Positions 34,348-43,230 are shown, counted from the stretch's first letter. The stretch: DNA of 64,000 nt from Chitinasiproducens palmae (GCF_900095735.1 NZ_FNLO01000005.1:124001-188000); one strand, 5' to 3'. Notes: generated from the letters alone by a model not told the origin. Numbers and translations are program-made.

Positions 34348-35133
34348 TCAGGCGGCAAGGCGATCCACGTTGGCGGCCGGCATGCGATTCGCGCGCAGCG
34401 ACTCGACCGCGTCGAACAGCGCGTTGAAGCTGTCGATGACGAAGTAGCGCATCTGCAGCGTATCCGTGCGATAGGCGGTGGAGACGATGGTCGCGGTGTC
34501 GAATCGGTCGTGCTGTACGCCCGCGCCTGTCAGGCTGTGCAAGGTCTCCGCCGGGCTCGACGCGATCCCGGCGCCGTATACGGCGAGACCGCCTTCGTGT
34601 TCGGGCGAGCGCATCAGCCCGAATTCGACCGTGAACCAGTAGAGGCGCGCCAGGCGCGTCAACTCGTCGGCGTCCCGCGCTTCCAGACCAAGCATCGCAT
34701 AGCGTTGAATGAAGTCGCCGAAGGTCGGATCGGCGAGCAGCGGCACATGGCCGAACAGGTCGTGGAAAAGGTCCGGCTCTTCGAGATAATCGAGCTGGTC
34801 CTCACGCCGTAGCCACCAGGTGACCGGGAACTTGCGTTGCGCCAGCAGGCTGAAGAAAACGCTCTCGTCGATCAATCCGTCGACAGCCACCACTTGCCAG
34901 CCGCTTGCCTGGGTCAACGCACGGTTGAGCGCGGCGAAATCGGGCACCCGGTCTGCCGGAAGCTGCAGTACGTCGAGGCCCGCCAGGAAGGCCGTGCAGC
35001 CATGCTTGGCCAGCAACCGGCACTGCCGTTCATAAAGCGTCGCCCATACCCGGTGATCCGCGGCTTCGTAGCGTGCGTACGGCTGCTCGAACGTCGCCTG
35101 CAGGTTGACGGACGGGGAAACGGAAGCGCACAT
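34348..35133 (-). CDS. phhA: Phenylalanine 4-monooxygenase
   Basis: A 261-residue non-heme iron enzyme that hydroxylates phenylalanine to tyrosine with tetrahydropterin. The iron ligands are visible in DLFHDLFGHVPLLADP (two His) and in YWFTVEFGLM (Glu). The core FPVTWWLRREDQLDYLEEPD is typical, as is the lack of the eukaryotic regulatory domain. The start at 35133 is preferred; an in-frame ATG at 35160 would add nine residues. It is divergent from an Lrp-type regulator gene, with a 134-bp shared control region. Confidence 0.94.
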   Translation of the reverse strand: MCASVSPSVNLQATFEQPYARYEAADHRVWATLYERQCRLLAKHGCTAFLAGLDVLQLPADRVPDFAALNRALTQASGWQVVAVDGLIDESVFFSLLAQRKFPVTWWLRREDQLDYLEEPDLFHDLFGHVPLLADPTFGDFIQRYAMLGLEARDADELTRLARLYWFTVEFGLMRSPEHEGGLAVYGAGIASSPAETLHSLTGAGVQHDRFDTATIVSTAYRTDTLQMRYFVIDSFNALFDAVESLRANRMPAANVDRLAA

Positions 35134-35206
35134 GTTGGTAACTCGAAGACGGGTTGGCAAGGCATTCAGATTACCGCGCGTGACGCGCGAATAATGCGCA
35201 ATCGGA

Positions 35207-35232
35207 ACCGCTTATGGCGCTTCTTATGCGGT
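35207..35232. promoter_or_regulatory. Candidate operator in the phhA/lrp divergent region
   Basis: An imperfect inverted repeat ACCGC (35207-35211) and GCGGT (35228-35232), with flanking TTATG/CTTAT similarity. It overlaps a -10-like TAATAT at 35232-35237 in the short region between phhA and the Lrp-type gene. The position suits binding by the encoded regulator. Confidence 0.35.
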
Positions 35233-35267
35233 AATATCGCGTCAAACGACAAACAGGTGCGTAATTG

Positions 35268-35750
35268 ATGAATCTCGATCAGTATGACATCGCGCTGCTG
35301 TCATTTCTGCAGAGCCACGGCCGCGCGACGCACCATCAAATTGCCGAGCACGTCAGCCTGTCGCCTTCGCAGATCGGACGACGTCTGCAGCGTTTGGAAT
35401 CGATCGGCGTGATCGCAGGCTATCGCGTCGTACTGCGGGAAGACCGGATCGGTTTGAATGTGATGGCATTTACCGGACTCAAGTTGAAGCATCACGGCGA
35501 TTCGATCATCGAGCGCTTCCAGCGCGAGATTGCCGTGCTGCCCGAAGTGCTGGAGTGCCATGCGGTGGTCGGCGACACCGATTACATGCTGCGCATCGTG
35601 GCCGGCAGTCTGCAGGACCTGTCCGAATTCGTCATGAAGAAACTGATGCGTGTGCCCGGCGTAGACAGCATACAGTCCAATATCGTGCTGACGACTTTCA
35701 AACGCGATGGTGCAATGCCTCTGGATCGTGCACCGACGCGTGTCAACTGA
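35268..35750 (+). CDS. Lrp/AsnC family transcriptional regulator
   Basis: A 160-residue regulator. The N-terminal helix-turn-helix (LDQYDIALLSFLQSHGRATHHQIAEHVSLSPSQIGRRLQRLESIGVI) is followed by an effector-binding RAM domain (VLECHAVVGDTDYMLRIVAGSLQDLSEFV, GVDSIQSNIVLTTFK). The ATG at 35268 is chosen over the TTG three bases upstream. Divergence from phhA and the common role of Lrp-type proteins in amino-acid catabolism suggest that it controls phenylalanine hydroxylation; this is inferred from context. Confidence 0.92.
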   Translation: MNLDQYDIALLSFLQSHGRATHHQIAEHVSLSPSQIGRRLQRLESIGVIAGYRVVLREDRIGLNVMAFTGLKLKHHGDSIIERFQREIAVLPEVLECHAVVGDTDYMLRIVAGSLQDLSEFVMKKLMRVPGVDSIQSNIVLTTFKRDGAMPLDRAPTRVN

Positions 35751-35830
35751 ATCGCGTGCACCGCTTTGGAACGATATTTGCACCACCTAGGGTAAATGCT
35801 AGCTTGTGGGGCAGAGGGGGCTTGTTAAAC

Positions 35831-35858
35831 TTGCGTCACGTTCGAAGCACCGTATAAA
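35831..35858 (+). promoter_or_regulatory. Putative promoter of the liv-leader RNA
   Basis: TTGCGT at 35831-35836, a 16-bp spacer and TATAAA at 35853-35858. It lies upstream of a gene-free stretch ending in a strong terminator. Confidence 0.5.
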
Positions 35859-35864
35859 GCAGGT

Positions 35865-35992
35865 GGAGGACGAGGAGACGAAAAAGCACAGCGTGGCGCA
35901 CTTATTTATAAAGAAAGCGCATCACACGCCAAGTGCATAGGCCAAGCTGCCGGGAAAAACGCTGCCGGGTTACACCGGTGGCGTTTTTTTTC
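35865..35992 (+). ncRNA. Candidate structured small RNA or attenuator upstream of livJ
   Basis: A promoter-like pair (35831-35858) and a strong terminator (35958-35991) bracket about 128 bases with no credible gene. Inside, GGCGCACTT at about 35893-35901 can pair with AAGTGC and a nearby GCC at about 35929-35944, giving a second stem before the terminator. A 15-codon frame starting with GTG at about 35892 lacks a close ribosome-binding site and is not rich in Leu, Ile or Val. The RNA could act in trans or attenuate the liv operon, whose first gene starts 255 bp further on. Confidence 0.4.
35958..35991 (+). terminator. Rho-independent terminator between lrp and livJ
   Basis: An 11-bp stem (AACGCTGCCGG with CCGGTGGCGTT, two G-U pairs), a six-base loop and a run of eight Ts at 35984-35991. 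Confidence 0.85.
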
Positions 35993-36247
35993 GCCCGTCG
36001 CTTGAGCATTCGGGGAGACTTTTCAAATGGCATGGCGCCGCGAGTGCACCGAGCCCATTCTTTCACGTTTCTCCGCTTTGGACGTTTCCTAGGTGTTTTC
36101 CCTGGAAGCGTCGCTTTTGATGCGGAAAATCCGCAAAACTGCTGCCGCGACAGTTGATTTTGTAAATTAACTCGCTAATGATTGGTCCATGCCGCAGTGC
36201 CATGGGGCCTCGGTCGATATAAAAAGCACGATAAGTCAGGAGACACG
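35993..36247. other. livJ leader region
   Basis: About 255 bp between the terminator and livJ, moderately AT-rich toward the right. It must contain the livJ promoter if the upstream transcript ends at the terminator. The stretch TCGATATAAAAAGC near 36217-36230 is the best -10-like sequence, but no -35 is convincing. Confidence 0.35.
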
Positions 36248-37402
36248 ATGGACAAGCTGAAAGTCTTGCGCACGGGTGTGGCGCTGGCTCTGATCGGCGC
36301 CGCCAGCGCGGCGTTCGGTCAGATCAAGGTTGGCGTGACGCTGTCGACCACCGGCCCGGCCGCCTCGCTCGGTATCCCCGAAAAGAACTCGATCACGTTG
36401 TTGCCGAAGGAAGTGGACGGCAAGTCGATCCAGTACATCGTTCTCGACGATGGCTCCGACACGTCGCGCGCCGTACAGAACACGCGCAAGCTGATCAGCG
36501 AAGATCACGTCGACGCCATCATCGGCTCGACAGTGACGCCGAACGCGCTGGCAATGCTCGACGTGGCGGCGGAGGGTTCGACCCCGGTGATCTCGCTCGC
36601 TGCCTCCCGCTCGATCATCGAGCCGATGGATGCGAAGCGCGCGTGGAGCTTCAAGCCGCCGCAGAACGACAAGCTGATGGCCGACGCGATCGCCCAGCAC
36701 ATGAAGAAGCAGGGCGTGAAGTCGGTGGCCTTCATCGGCTTCGCGGACGCCTACGGCGACAGCTGGTTCAAGGAATTCTCGCAATCGGCCCAGGAAAACG
36801 GCATCAAGATCGTCGCGAACGAGCGCTATAACCGTGGCGACACGTCGGTGACGGGCCAGGTACTGAAGGCCATCGGTTCGACGCCGGATGCGGTGCTCAT
36901 CGCCGGTGCCGGCACGCCGGCGGCGCTGCCGCAGCGCGCCCTCAAGGAGCGTGGCTACAAGGGCAAGATCTATCAGACGCACGGCGTCGCGAACAACGAC
37001 TTCCTGCGTGTGTGCGGCAAGGACTGCGAAGGCACCTACCTGCCGGCCGGCCCGTTGCTGGTGGCCGAGCAGCTGCCGGACTCGAGCCCGGTCAAGAAGT
37101 CGGCGATGACGTACAAGAATGCGTACGAGAAGCTGATGGGCCCGGGCACGGTTGCCACGTTCGGCGGCCATGCATGGGATGCGGGCCAGATGCTCGTGCG
37201 CGCGTTGCCGGTGGCGCTGAAGAAGGCACAACCGGGCACCAAGGAGTTCCGGGATGCGCTGCGCGCCGCGCTGGAGAACATCAAGGACCTGCCGGCTTCG
37301 CACGGTATCTTCAACACCACGCCGACCAATCACAATGGCCTGGACGACCGCGCACGCGTGATGGTGCAGATCGTCAACGGCAAGTGGAAGTTGCAGGATT
37401 GA
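36248..37402 (+). CDS. Branched-chain amino-acid ABC transporter, substrate-binding protein
   Basis: A 384-residue periplasmic protein of the LivJ/peripla_BP_6 family. The signal peptide (MDKLKVLRTGVALALIGAAS) is cleaved near AFG-QIKVG. The fold marks are IKVGVTLSTTGPAASLGIPEKN, VLDDGSDTSRAVQNTRKLI, VDAIIGSTVTPNALA and SVAFIGFADAYGDSW. AGGAG six bases upstream fixes the ATG. It heads the liv cluster but is separated from livH by a terminator, so it is probably made in excess over the membrane subunits. Ligand inferred as leucine, isoleucine or valine; aromatic or other amino acids cannot be excluded. Confidence 0.92.
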   Translation: MDKLKVLRTGVALALIGAASAAFGQIKVGVTLSTTGPAASLGIPEKNSITLLPKEVDGKSIQYIVLDDGSDTSRAVQNTRKLISEDHVDAIIGSTVTPNALAMLDVAAEGSTPVISLAASRSIIEPMDAKRAWSFKPPQNDKLMADAIAQHMKKQGVKSVAFIGFADAYGDSWFKEFSQSAQENGIKIVANERYNRGDTSVTGQVLKAIGSTPDAVLIAGAGTPAALPQRALKERGYKGKIYQTHGVANNDFLRVCGKDCEGTYLPAGPLLVAEQLPDSSPVKKSAMTYKNAYEKLMGPGTVATFGGHAWDAGQMLVRALPVALKKAQPGTKEFRDALRAALENIKDLPASHGIFNTTPTNHNGLDDRARVMVQIVNGKWKLQD

Positions 37403-37409
37403 TGGATGA

Positions 37410-37437
37410 TCGCCGGGGAGCGCAGGCTCCCCGGCGA
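37410..37437 (+). other. Intercistronic stem-loop after livJ
   Basis: TCGCCGGGGAGC and GCTCCCCGGCGA form a perfect 12-bp stem with a four-base loop eight bases after the livJ stop, without a T-run. It would protect the livJ mRNA 3' end. Confidence 0.7.
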
Positions 37438-37496
37438 CGGCCCGATGTCGCCGTCGGGTGAGGGAAGGGACGAACGGCACCCCCGGTGCCGAAAAG

Positions 37497-37528
37497 ATCG
37501 CCAGCGTTTTTCGCAGCGATTTTTTTTT
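37497..37528 (+). terminator. Terminator between livJ and livH
   Basis: A small hairpin (ATCGC...GCGAT enclosing GCG-TTTTT-CGC) followed by a run of eight to nine Ts at 37520-37528. It would reduce transcription into livH. Confidence 0.65.
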
Positions 37529-37586
37529 GCCCCACGCAGCGAAAATGCACCGTTATAAGATTCGTTTTTTTCGGAAATTCTGAACG

Positions 37587-38642
37587 ATGGACCTATCCAT
37601 AGCCGCGATCCTTGCCCAGGACGGGATCACGTCAGGGGCGATCTATGCGCTGCTGGCGCTGGCCCTCGTCCTGGTCTTTTCTGTCACGCGCATCATCTTT
37701 ATTTCGCAGGGCGAATTCGTCTCGTACGGGGCGCTGACGCTGGCCGCATTGGAGACACAGCGGTTTCCGGCCACGTGCTGGCTGCTGGTCGCGATGGGCG
37801 TCGCCTGCTTCATTTTCGAGACTGCCAAGGTGCTGCGCGACCACGCGCGGCGACGCACGGCCGGCAAGGCCATCGCCGTCTATGCAGGCAAGTACCTGCT
37901 GTTCCCGATTGCGATCCTGCTGGTGGTGCAGCGCGTCGCGGGGCTGCCGCTGCCGATGGCTGCGCATATCGCATTGACGTTGCTGATCGTGGTACCGATG
38001 GGACCGATGCTTTATCGTCTCGCGTTCGAACCGATCGCCGAGGCCAGCACGCTGCTGCTGCTGATCGTGTCGGTCGCCGTGCACTTCGCGCTGGTTGGCA
38101 TCGGCCTGCTGATGTTCGGCGCGGAAGGTTCGCGCACGACCCCGTTCACGACGGCGAGCTTCGATCTCGGCACCGTTTCCATCTCGGGCCAGAGCCTGTG
38201 GGTGGTGGTCACCTCGCTGGTGCTGATCATCGCGCTGTACGTCTTCTTCGACCGTTCGCTGACTGGCAAGGCGCTGCGCGCAACCGCCGTCAATCGCCTG
38301 GGTGCGCGCCTGGTCGGTATCGCAACCACCCGCGCGGGCCGGCTGTCGTTCGTGTTCGCGGCGGGCATGGGCGCGCTTGGCGGCGTGCTGATCGGCCCGG
38401 TGACGACCGTCTATTACGACTCGGGCTTCCTGATCGGTCTGAAGGGCTTCGTCGCCGCGATCATCGGTGCGTTGGCCAGCTATCCGGCCGCCGCGCTGGG
38501 TGCCTTGCTCGTCGGTCTTCTCGAATCCTATTCGTCGTTCTGGGCGAGTGCATACAAGGAAGTGATCGTCTTTACGCTGATCATCCCGGTGCTGGTGTGG
38601 CGTTCGCTGGCGAACCCGCACTCCGAGGAAGACGAAGCGTAA
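37587..38642 (+). CDS. livH: Branched-chain amino-acid ABC transporter, permease LivH-type
   Basis: A 351-residue membrane protein with about nine to ten helices. The family core is present: GITSGAIYALLALALVLVFSVTRIIFISQGEF near the start and KALRATAVNRLGARLVGI-TTRAGRLSF with GGVLIGPVTTVYYDSG later. It is somewhat longer than E. coli LivH (308) because of an extra hydrophobic stretch around residues 65-135. It precedes the fused livM-livG gene by 18 bp. The last residues (NPHSEEDEA) are acidic. Confidence 0.92.
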   Translation: MDLSIAAILAQDGITSGAIYALLALALVLVFSVTRIIFISQGEFVSYGALTLAALETQRFPATCWLLVAMGVACFIFETAKVLRDHARRRTAGKAIAVYAGKYLLFPIAILLVVQRVAGLPLPMAAHIALTLLIVVPMGPMLYRLAFEPIAEASTLLLLIVSVAVHFALVGIGLLMFGAEGSRTTPFTTASFDLGTVSISGQSLWVVVTSLVLIIALYVFFDRSLTGKALRATAVNRLGARLVGIATTRAGRLSFVFAAGMGALGGVLIGPVTTVYYDSGFLIGLKGFVAAIIGALASYPAAALGALLVGLLESYSSFWASAYKEVIVFTLIIPVLVWRSLANPHSEEDEA

Positions 38643-38660
38643 GGAACGAGGAAAGTCGCC

Positions 38661-40433
38661 ATGAGAAACAAACTATTCTGGGTTTTCCTGCTGATCGTCG
38701 TGCTGCTGCCCGTCCTGCCGTTGCCTGTCCGGGTGCCGGAGTACTGGATCACGCTGCTGAACTACATCGGCCTGTATGCAATCGTTGCGGTCGGTCTGGT
38801 GCTGCTGACCGGCATCGGCGGGATGACGTCGTTCGGGCAGGCCGCGTTCGTCGGTCTGGGCGCCTACACGACCGGCTTCCTCAGCACGCGCTATGGCGTG
38901 TCGCCGTGGCTGGCACTGTTCGTCGGCATCGCGATCACCGCCTTGGCCGCGCTGGTGCTGGGCGCGATCACGATGCGGCTGTCGGGGCACTTCCTGCCGC
39001 TGGGGACGATCGCCTGGGGCCTGTCGCTGTTCTTTCTGTTCGGTAATCTCGAATTCCTCGGCAAGTACGACGGCATCAACTCGATCCCCGCGTTGGAGGT
39101 ATTCAACTGGCGGTTCGATACCGGTCGCCAGATGTTCTATCTGATCTGGGTGGTGGTGATCGGCTCGGTGCTGTCGGTGCAGAACCTGCTCGATTCCCGT
39201 CCCGGCCGCGCGATCCGCGCGCTGCGTGGCGGCGGCGTGATGGCCGAGGCGATGGGCGTGAACACTGCCTGGATGCGGGTTGTGATCTTCGTCTACGCGG
39301 CCATCCTTGCCGCGATCTCCGGCTTCCTGTTCGCGCATCTGCAGCGTGCCGTGAATCCGACGCCGTTCGGACTGGAGCATGGCATCCAGTTCCTGTTCAT
39401 GGCGGTGGTGGGCGGCGCGGGACACGTCTGGGGCGCAGTGCTGGGCGCGGGCATCGTCACCCTGCTGCAGGACTGGCTGCAATCCTTCCTGCCAAGGATC
39501 ATCGGCCAGAACGGCAACTTCGAGATGGTGGTGTTCGGGATCCTGATGGTCCTGCTGCTGCAGTACGCGCGTGATGGCGTGTGGCCGTACCTGCAGAAGC
39601 TGTTCCCGAAACGTCGCGGCGTGACGGCCCCGGAGAAGGCGGAGGCGCTGGTGCAGCGCGCCAAGCCGAGCGCCGGCGAGCCGCTGCTGCAAGTCAACGC
39701 CGCACGCAAGGAATTCGGCGGTCTGGTTGCGGTAAACGACGTGAGCTTCGAGGTCAATGCAGGCGAGATCATCGGCCTGATCGGACCGAACGGCGCCGGC
39801 AAGTCGACCACCTTCAACCTGGTAACCGGCGTGCTGCATGTGACGCGCGGCGAGATCATGTTCCGCGGCGAACGGATCGAGAAGCTCGCCTCGCGGGAGA
39901 TCGTCAAGCGCGGCATCGGTCGGACCTTCCAGCACGTACGGCTGATGCCGACGATGACGGTGCTCGAAAACGTCGCGATCGGCGCGCACCTGCGCGGTCA
40001 CACCGGCGTCTGGCGCAGCGTCGCACGCCTGAACAAGGCCGAGGAAGAACGCCTGATGTTCGAGGCGGCTCGTCAGATCGAGCGCGTCGGCCTTGGCGCA
40101 CACATGTATGACGAAGCGGGCAGCCTCGCGCTGGGTCAGCAACGCATCCTGGAGATCGCGCGAGCGCTGGCATCGGATCCGACACTGCTGCTGCTCGACG
40201 AGCCGGCGGCAGGCCTGCGGTACAAGGAGAAGCAGGCGTTGGCCGATCTGTTGCGCAAGCTCAAGGGGGAAGGACTCAGCGTTCTGCTGGTCGAGCACGA
40301 CATGGATTTTGTAATGAACTTGACGGATCGCCTGGTGGTGATGGAATTCGGTACGCGCATCGCACATGGTTTGCCGCATGAGGTGCAGAACGATCCGGCG
40401 GTTCTCGAAGCCTATCTGGGCGGGGTGGAGTGA
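38661..40433 (+). CDS. Fused branched-chain amino-acid ABC transporter permease/ATP-binding protein (LivM-LivG)
   Basis: A 590-residue fusion. Residues 1-310 are a LivM-type permease (NYIGLYAIVAVGLVLLTGIGGMTSFGQAAFVGLGAYT, GRAIRALRGGGVMAEAMGV). After a charged linker, residues 340-590 are a LivG-type ATPase with Walker A GPNGAGKST, Q loop GRTFQHVRLM, Walker B LLLLDEPAAGL and the switch His in LLVEHDMDFV. The signature reads LALGQQR where LSGGQ or LSYGQ is usual. Such fusions occur in other Burkholderiaceae. The stop overlaps the livF start (TGATG). Confidence 0.93.
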   Translation: MRNKLFWVFLLIVVLLPVLPLPVRVPEYWITLLNYIGLYAIVAVGLVLLTGIGGMTSFGQAAFVGLGAYTTGFLSTRYGVSPWLALFVGIAITALAALVLGAITMRLSGHFLPLGTIAWGLSLFFLFGNLEFLGKYDGINSIPALEVFNWRFDTGRQMFYLIWVVVIGSVLSVQNLLDSRPGRAIRALRGGGVMAEAMGVNTAWMRVVIFVYAAILAAISGFLFAHLQRAVNPTPFGLEHGIQFLFMAVVGGAGHVWGAVLGAGIVTLLQDWLQSFLPRIIGQNGNFEMVVFGILMVLLLQYARDGVWPYLQKLFPKRRGVTAPEKAEALVQRAKPSAGEPLLQVNAARKEFGGLVAVNDVSFEVNAGEIIGLIGPNGAGKSTTFNLVTGVLHVTRGEIMFRGERIEKLASREIVKRGIGRTFQHVRLMPTMTVLENVAIGAHLRGHTGVWRSVARLNKAEEERLMFEAARQIERVGLGAHMYDEAGSLALGQQRILEIARALASDPTLLLLDEPAAGLRYKEKQALADLLRKLKGEGLSVLLVEHDMDFVMNLTDRLVVMEFGTRIAHGLPHEVQNDPAVLEAYLGGVE

Positions 40434-41185
40434 TGAGCGCGCCGATTCTGGAAGTCAAGGATCTGAATGTCTCGTACGGCAAGATCGAGGCACTGCATGG
40501 GGCCCATCTGCGCGTGGAGCCGGGTCAGATCGTCACCGTCATTGGCCCCAACGGAGCAGGCAAATCGACGCTGCTGAATTCGGTGATGGGGGCGCTGCCG
40601 CTGAGCGGTCGGGCACTTGGCGGGGTGTTCTTCGAGGGCGACGAAGTGGGCGGCCTGTCGATCGAGCAACGCGTCGCGCGTGGCATGTGCCTGGTGCCGG
40701 AAAAGCGCGAATTGTTCTCAACGATGTCGGTCGAGGACAACCTGCTGTTGGGGAGCTACCGTCGAGCGCGCGCGCGTGACCGCAATTATCTGGATCAGCT
40801 GGACCATGTGTACCAGTTGTTTGGTCGTTTGAAAGAGCGGCGCAAACAGCAGGCGGGCACGCTGTCCGGTGGTGAGCGGCAGATGCTTGCACTGGGCCGT
40901 GCGTTGATGGGCAAACCGAGCCTGCTGATGCTGGACGAGCCCAGTCTCGGGCTGGCGCCGCTGATCGTGAAGGAAATATTCCATATTATCAACGACTTAC
41001 GAAAAACCGGCGTTGCCACGTTGCTGATTGAGCAGAATGCTCGCGCAGCGCTCCAGGTCGCGGATTATGGTTACGTGATCGAGACTGGGGATCTTGTGCT
41101 GGAGGGTCCAGCGTCGGACTTGGCCAACAATCCGCGCGTGATCGAAACCTATCTTGGTTTGGCGAAGAAATCGGAAGTCGCGTGA
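40433..41185 (+). CDS. livF: Branched-chain amino-acid ABC transporter, ATP-binding protein LivF
   Basis: A 250-residue ATPase: Walker A GPNGAGKST at about residue 38, signature LSGGERQM, Walker B LLMLDEPSLGLAP and switch region TLLIEQNARAAL, all canonical. It pairs with the LivG half of the fused upstream protein. The ATG at 40433 overlaps the preceding stop by one base. Last gene of the liv cluster; it ends five bases before a parS site. Confidence 0.95.
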   Translation: MSAPILEVKDLNVSYGKIEALHGAHLRVEPGQIVTVIGPNGAGKSTLLNSVMGALPLSGRALGGVFFEGDEVGGLSIEQRVARGMCLVPEKRELFSTMSVEDNLLLGSYRRARARDRNYLDQLDHVYQLFGRLKERRKQQAGTLSGGERQMLALGRALMGKPSLLMLDEPSLGLAPLIVKEIFHIINDLRKTGVATLLIEQNARAALQVADYGYVIETGDLVLEGPASDLANNPRVIETYLGLAKKSEVA

Positions 41186-41190
41186 TCGGT

Positions 41191-41206
41191 TGTTTCACGT
41201 GAAACA
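41191..41206. other. parS: parS centromere site 1
   Basis: TGTTTCACGTGAAACA, a perfect 16-bp palindrome identical to the conserved chromosomal parS consensus bound by ParB. It lies between livF and mnmG, about 3.5 kb upstream of parB. Confidence 0.95.
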
Positions 41207-41253
41207 ATAGGCTAGCCCCGGCTTTGCCGGGCGACGCCGACGGAGCGACAGGT

Positions 41254-41259
41254 TATAAT
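41254..41259 (+). promoter_or_regulatory. -10 box of the mnmG promoter
   Basis: A perfect TATAAT 40 bp before the mnmG start. No good -35 is seen at 16-18 bp, so the promoter may need an activator or depend on the -10 alone. ParB spreading from the adjacent parS could affect it. Confidence 0.55.
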
Positions 41260-41298
41260 TCTGCGTTGCTCCTTCCAAAGCGCTCTCGCGCGTCTGTC

Positions 41299-43230
41299 AT
41301 GCTTTTCCCGAAAGAGTTCGACGTCATCGTCGTCGGTGGCGGCCATGCCGGAACCGAAGCCGCGCTGGCAGCGGCGCGCTCCGGTGCGAAAACGCTGTTG
41401 CTTACGCACAACATCGAGACGCTTGGTCAGATGAGCTGTAACCCTTCCATTGGCGGAATCGGTAAAGGGCATCTGGTCAAGGAAGTCGATGCGTTAGGCG
41501 GTGCGATGGCAATCGCCACCGACGAAGCTGGCATACAGTTTCGGATTCTCAATTCCTCCAAAGGTCCGGCAGTCCGCGCGACACGGGCGCAGGCCGATCG
41601 TCTTTTGTACAAGCAGGCAATCCGGTCGCGCCTTGAGAATCAGGAGCGTCTCTGGCTTTTCCAGCAGGCGGCCGACGACTTGGTGGTCGAGGGCGAGCGC
41701 GTCGCAGGCGTCGTCACTCAGGCTGGCATTGTCTTCAAGAGCAGGGCAGTGGTTCTGACGGCCGGGACGTTCCTCGACGGCAAGATCCACGTGGGCCTGA
41801 GTAATTACGTCGGCGGCCGCGCGGGAGACCCTGCTTCAGTGTCGCTGTCAGCCAGACTGAAAGAATTGGCATTGCCGCAGGGGCGTCTGAAGACAGGCAC
41901 CCCGCCGCGAATCGACGGTCGGTCCATCGACTTCAGTCGACTCGAAGTGCAGCCGGGCGATGAGAATCCGGTGCCGGTCTTCTCATTTCTCGGCCGCGCC
42001 GAGATGCATCCGCGGCAGATGCCGTGTTGGATCACGCACACCAACACACGGACGCACGACATCATTCGCAGCGGGTTGGATCGGTCGCCCATGTACACCG
42101 GCGTGATCGAAGGAGTTGGCCCGCGGTATTGCCCGTCGATCGAAGACAAGATCCATCGCTTTGCGTCGAAAGAGAGCCACCAGATTTACCTCGAACCGGA
42201 GGGGCTCACAACGAACGAGTTTTATCCGAATGGAATTTCGACCAGCTTGCCGTTCGACGTGCAAATCGCACTCGTTCAGTCGATGCCGGGCCTGGAAGAC
42301 GCGCATATCCTGCGTCCCGGGTACGCGATCGAATACGACTACTTCGATCCGCGCGGCCTGAAGGCATCGCTGGAAACCAAGGCCATCGGCGGACTGTTTT
42401 TCGCCGGGCAGATCAATGGCACCACCGGTTATGAAGAGGCCGCGGCGCAGGGGTTGCTTGCGGGCCTGAACGCGTCGCGTCAGGCGAGGGAACTGCCGAC
42501 CTGGTCGCCACGGCGGGACGAAGCCTATCTGGGCGTCCTGGTCGACGACTTGGTCACGCGGGGCGTGAATGAGCCGTACCGAATGTTTACCAGTCGTGCC
42601 GAGTATCGGCTCAGCCTGCGAGAAGACAATGCCGATTTTCGCCTGACTGAAATGGGTCGCGAATTGGGCTTGGTCGATGACATTCGCTGGGAACAATTCA
42701 ATCGAAAGCGGGACGCTGTTTCACGTGAAACATCGCGCTTGTCCAGTACCTGGGTCAACCCTAAGAGCTTGCCGGCCGCGGAGGCGACAGATCTGCTGGG
42801 AAAAGGTATCGAGCGGGAATATAGCTTGGCAGACCTGCTTAGACGACCCAACGTCAGCTATCGACAATTGGTCGACTTCGACGGCGGTCGTTTCAAAACC
42901 GAAACGTTTTCCGACGACCCGGTGCTGGAAGCGCAAATTCACGAGCAGGTGGAAATCGCGATCAAGTACCAGGGTTATATCGACCGCCAGGCGAATGAGG
43001 TTGCGCGTAACGACGCGCACGAAACCACGCGACTGCCGGAAGATCTCGACTACGCGGATATTCGTGGTCTGTCCTTTGAGGTCAAGCAGAAGCTCAGCGT
43101 CCAGCGTCCAGAAACCATCGGTCAGGCCATGCGGATATCTGGTGTCACGCCTGCGGCCGTCTCGCTACTGATGGTGCACCTGAAAAAGCATCGAAAAGCC
43201 CGTGCTGATCTGGCGACGATAAGCAAGTGA
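41299..43230 (+). CDS. mnmG: tRNA uridine-5-carboxymethylaminomethyl modification enzyme MnmG (GidA)
   Basis: A 643-residue FAD enzyme that with MnmE installs the carboxymethylaminomethyl group on U34 of tRNAs. The FAD motif [21 protein letters not shown] is at about residues 10-30; [34 protein letters not shown] and [17 protein letters not shown] are highly conserved. The product feeds MnmC, encoded at 22.9 kb. The ATG at 41299 opens into the conserved N-terminus. A second parS lies inside the gene at 42717. Confidence 0.97.
   Translation: MLFPKEFDVIVVGGGHAGTEAALAAARSGAKTLLLTHNIETLGQMSCNPSIGGIGKGHLVKEVDALGGAMAIATDEAGIQFRILNSSKGPAVRATRAQADRLLYKQAIRSRLENQERLWLFQQAADDLVVEGERVAGVVTQAGIVFKSRAVVLTAGTFLDGKIHVGLSNYVGGRAGDPASVSLSARLKELALPQGRLKTGTPPRIDGRSIDFSRLEVQPGDENPVPVFSFLGRAEMHPRQMPCWITHTNTRTHDIIRSGLDRSPMYTGVIEGVGPRYCPSIEDKIHRFASKESHQIYLEPEGLTTNEFYPNGISTSLPFDVQIALVQSMPGLEDAHILRPGYAIEYDYFDPRGLKASLETKAIGGLFFAGQINGTTGYEEAAAQGLLAGLNASRQARELPTWSPRRDEAYLGVLVDDLVTRGVNEPYRMFTSRAEYRLSLREDNADFRLTEMGRELGLVDDIRWEQFNRKRDAVSRETSRLSSTWVNPKSLPAAEATDLLGKGIEREYSLADLLRRPNVSYRQLVDFDGGRFKTETFSDDPVLEAQIHEQVEIAIKYQGYIDRQANEVARNDAHETTRLPEDLDYADIRGLSFEVKQKLSVQRPETIGQAMRISGVTPAAVSLLMVHLKKHRKARADLATISK
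42717..42732. other. parS: parS centromere site 2, inside mnmG
   Basis: A second perfect TGTTTCACGTGAAACA, 1.5 kb from site 1 and within the mnmG reading frame, where it encodes part of AVSRETS. Its full match in coding sequence implies selection for ParB binding on top of protein coding. Confidence 0.95.

Noticed and set aside
35892-35942. Possible 15-residue leader peptide before the liv operon
   Set aside because: GTG start without a close ribosome-binding site and no enrichment in Leu, Ile or Val codons expected for liv attenuation.
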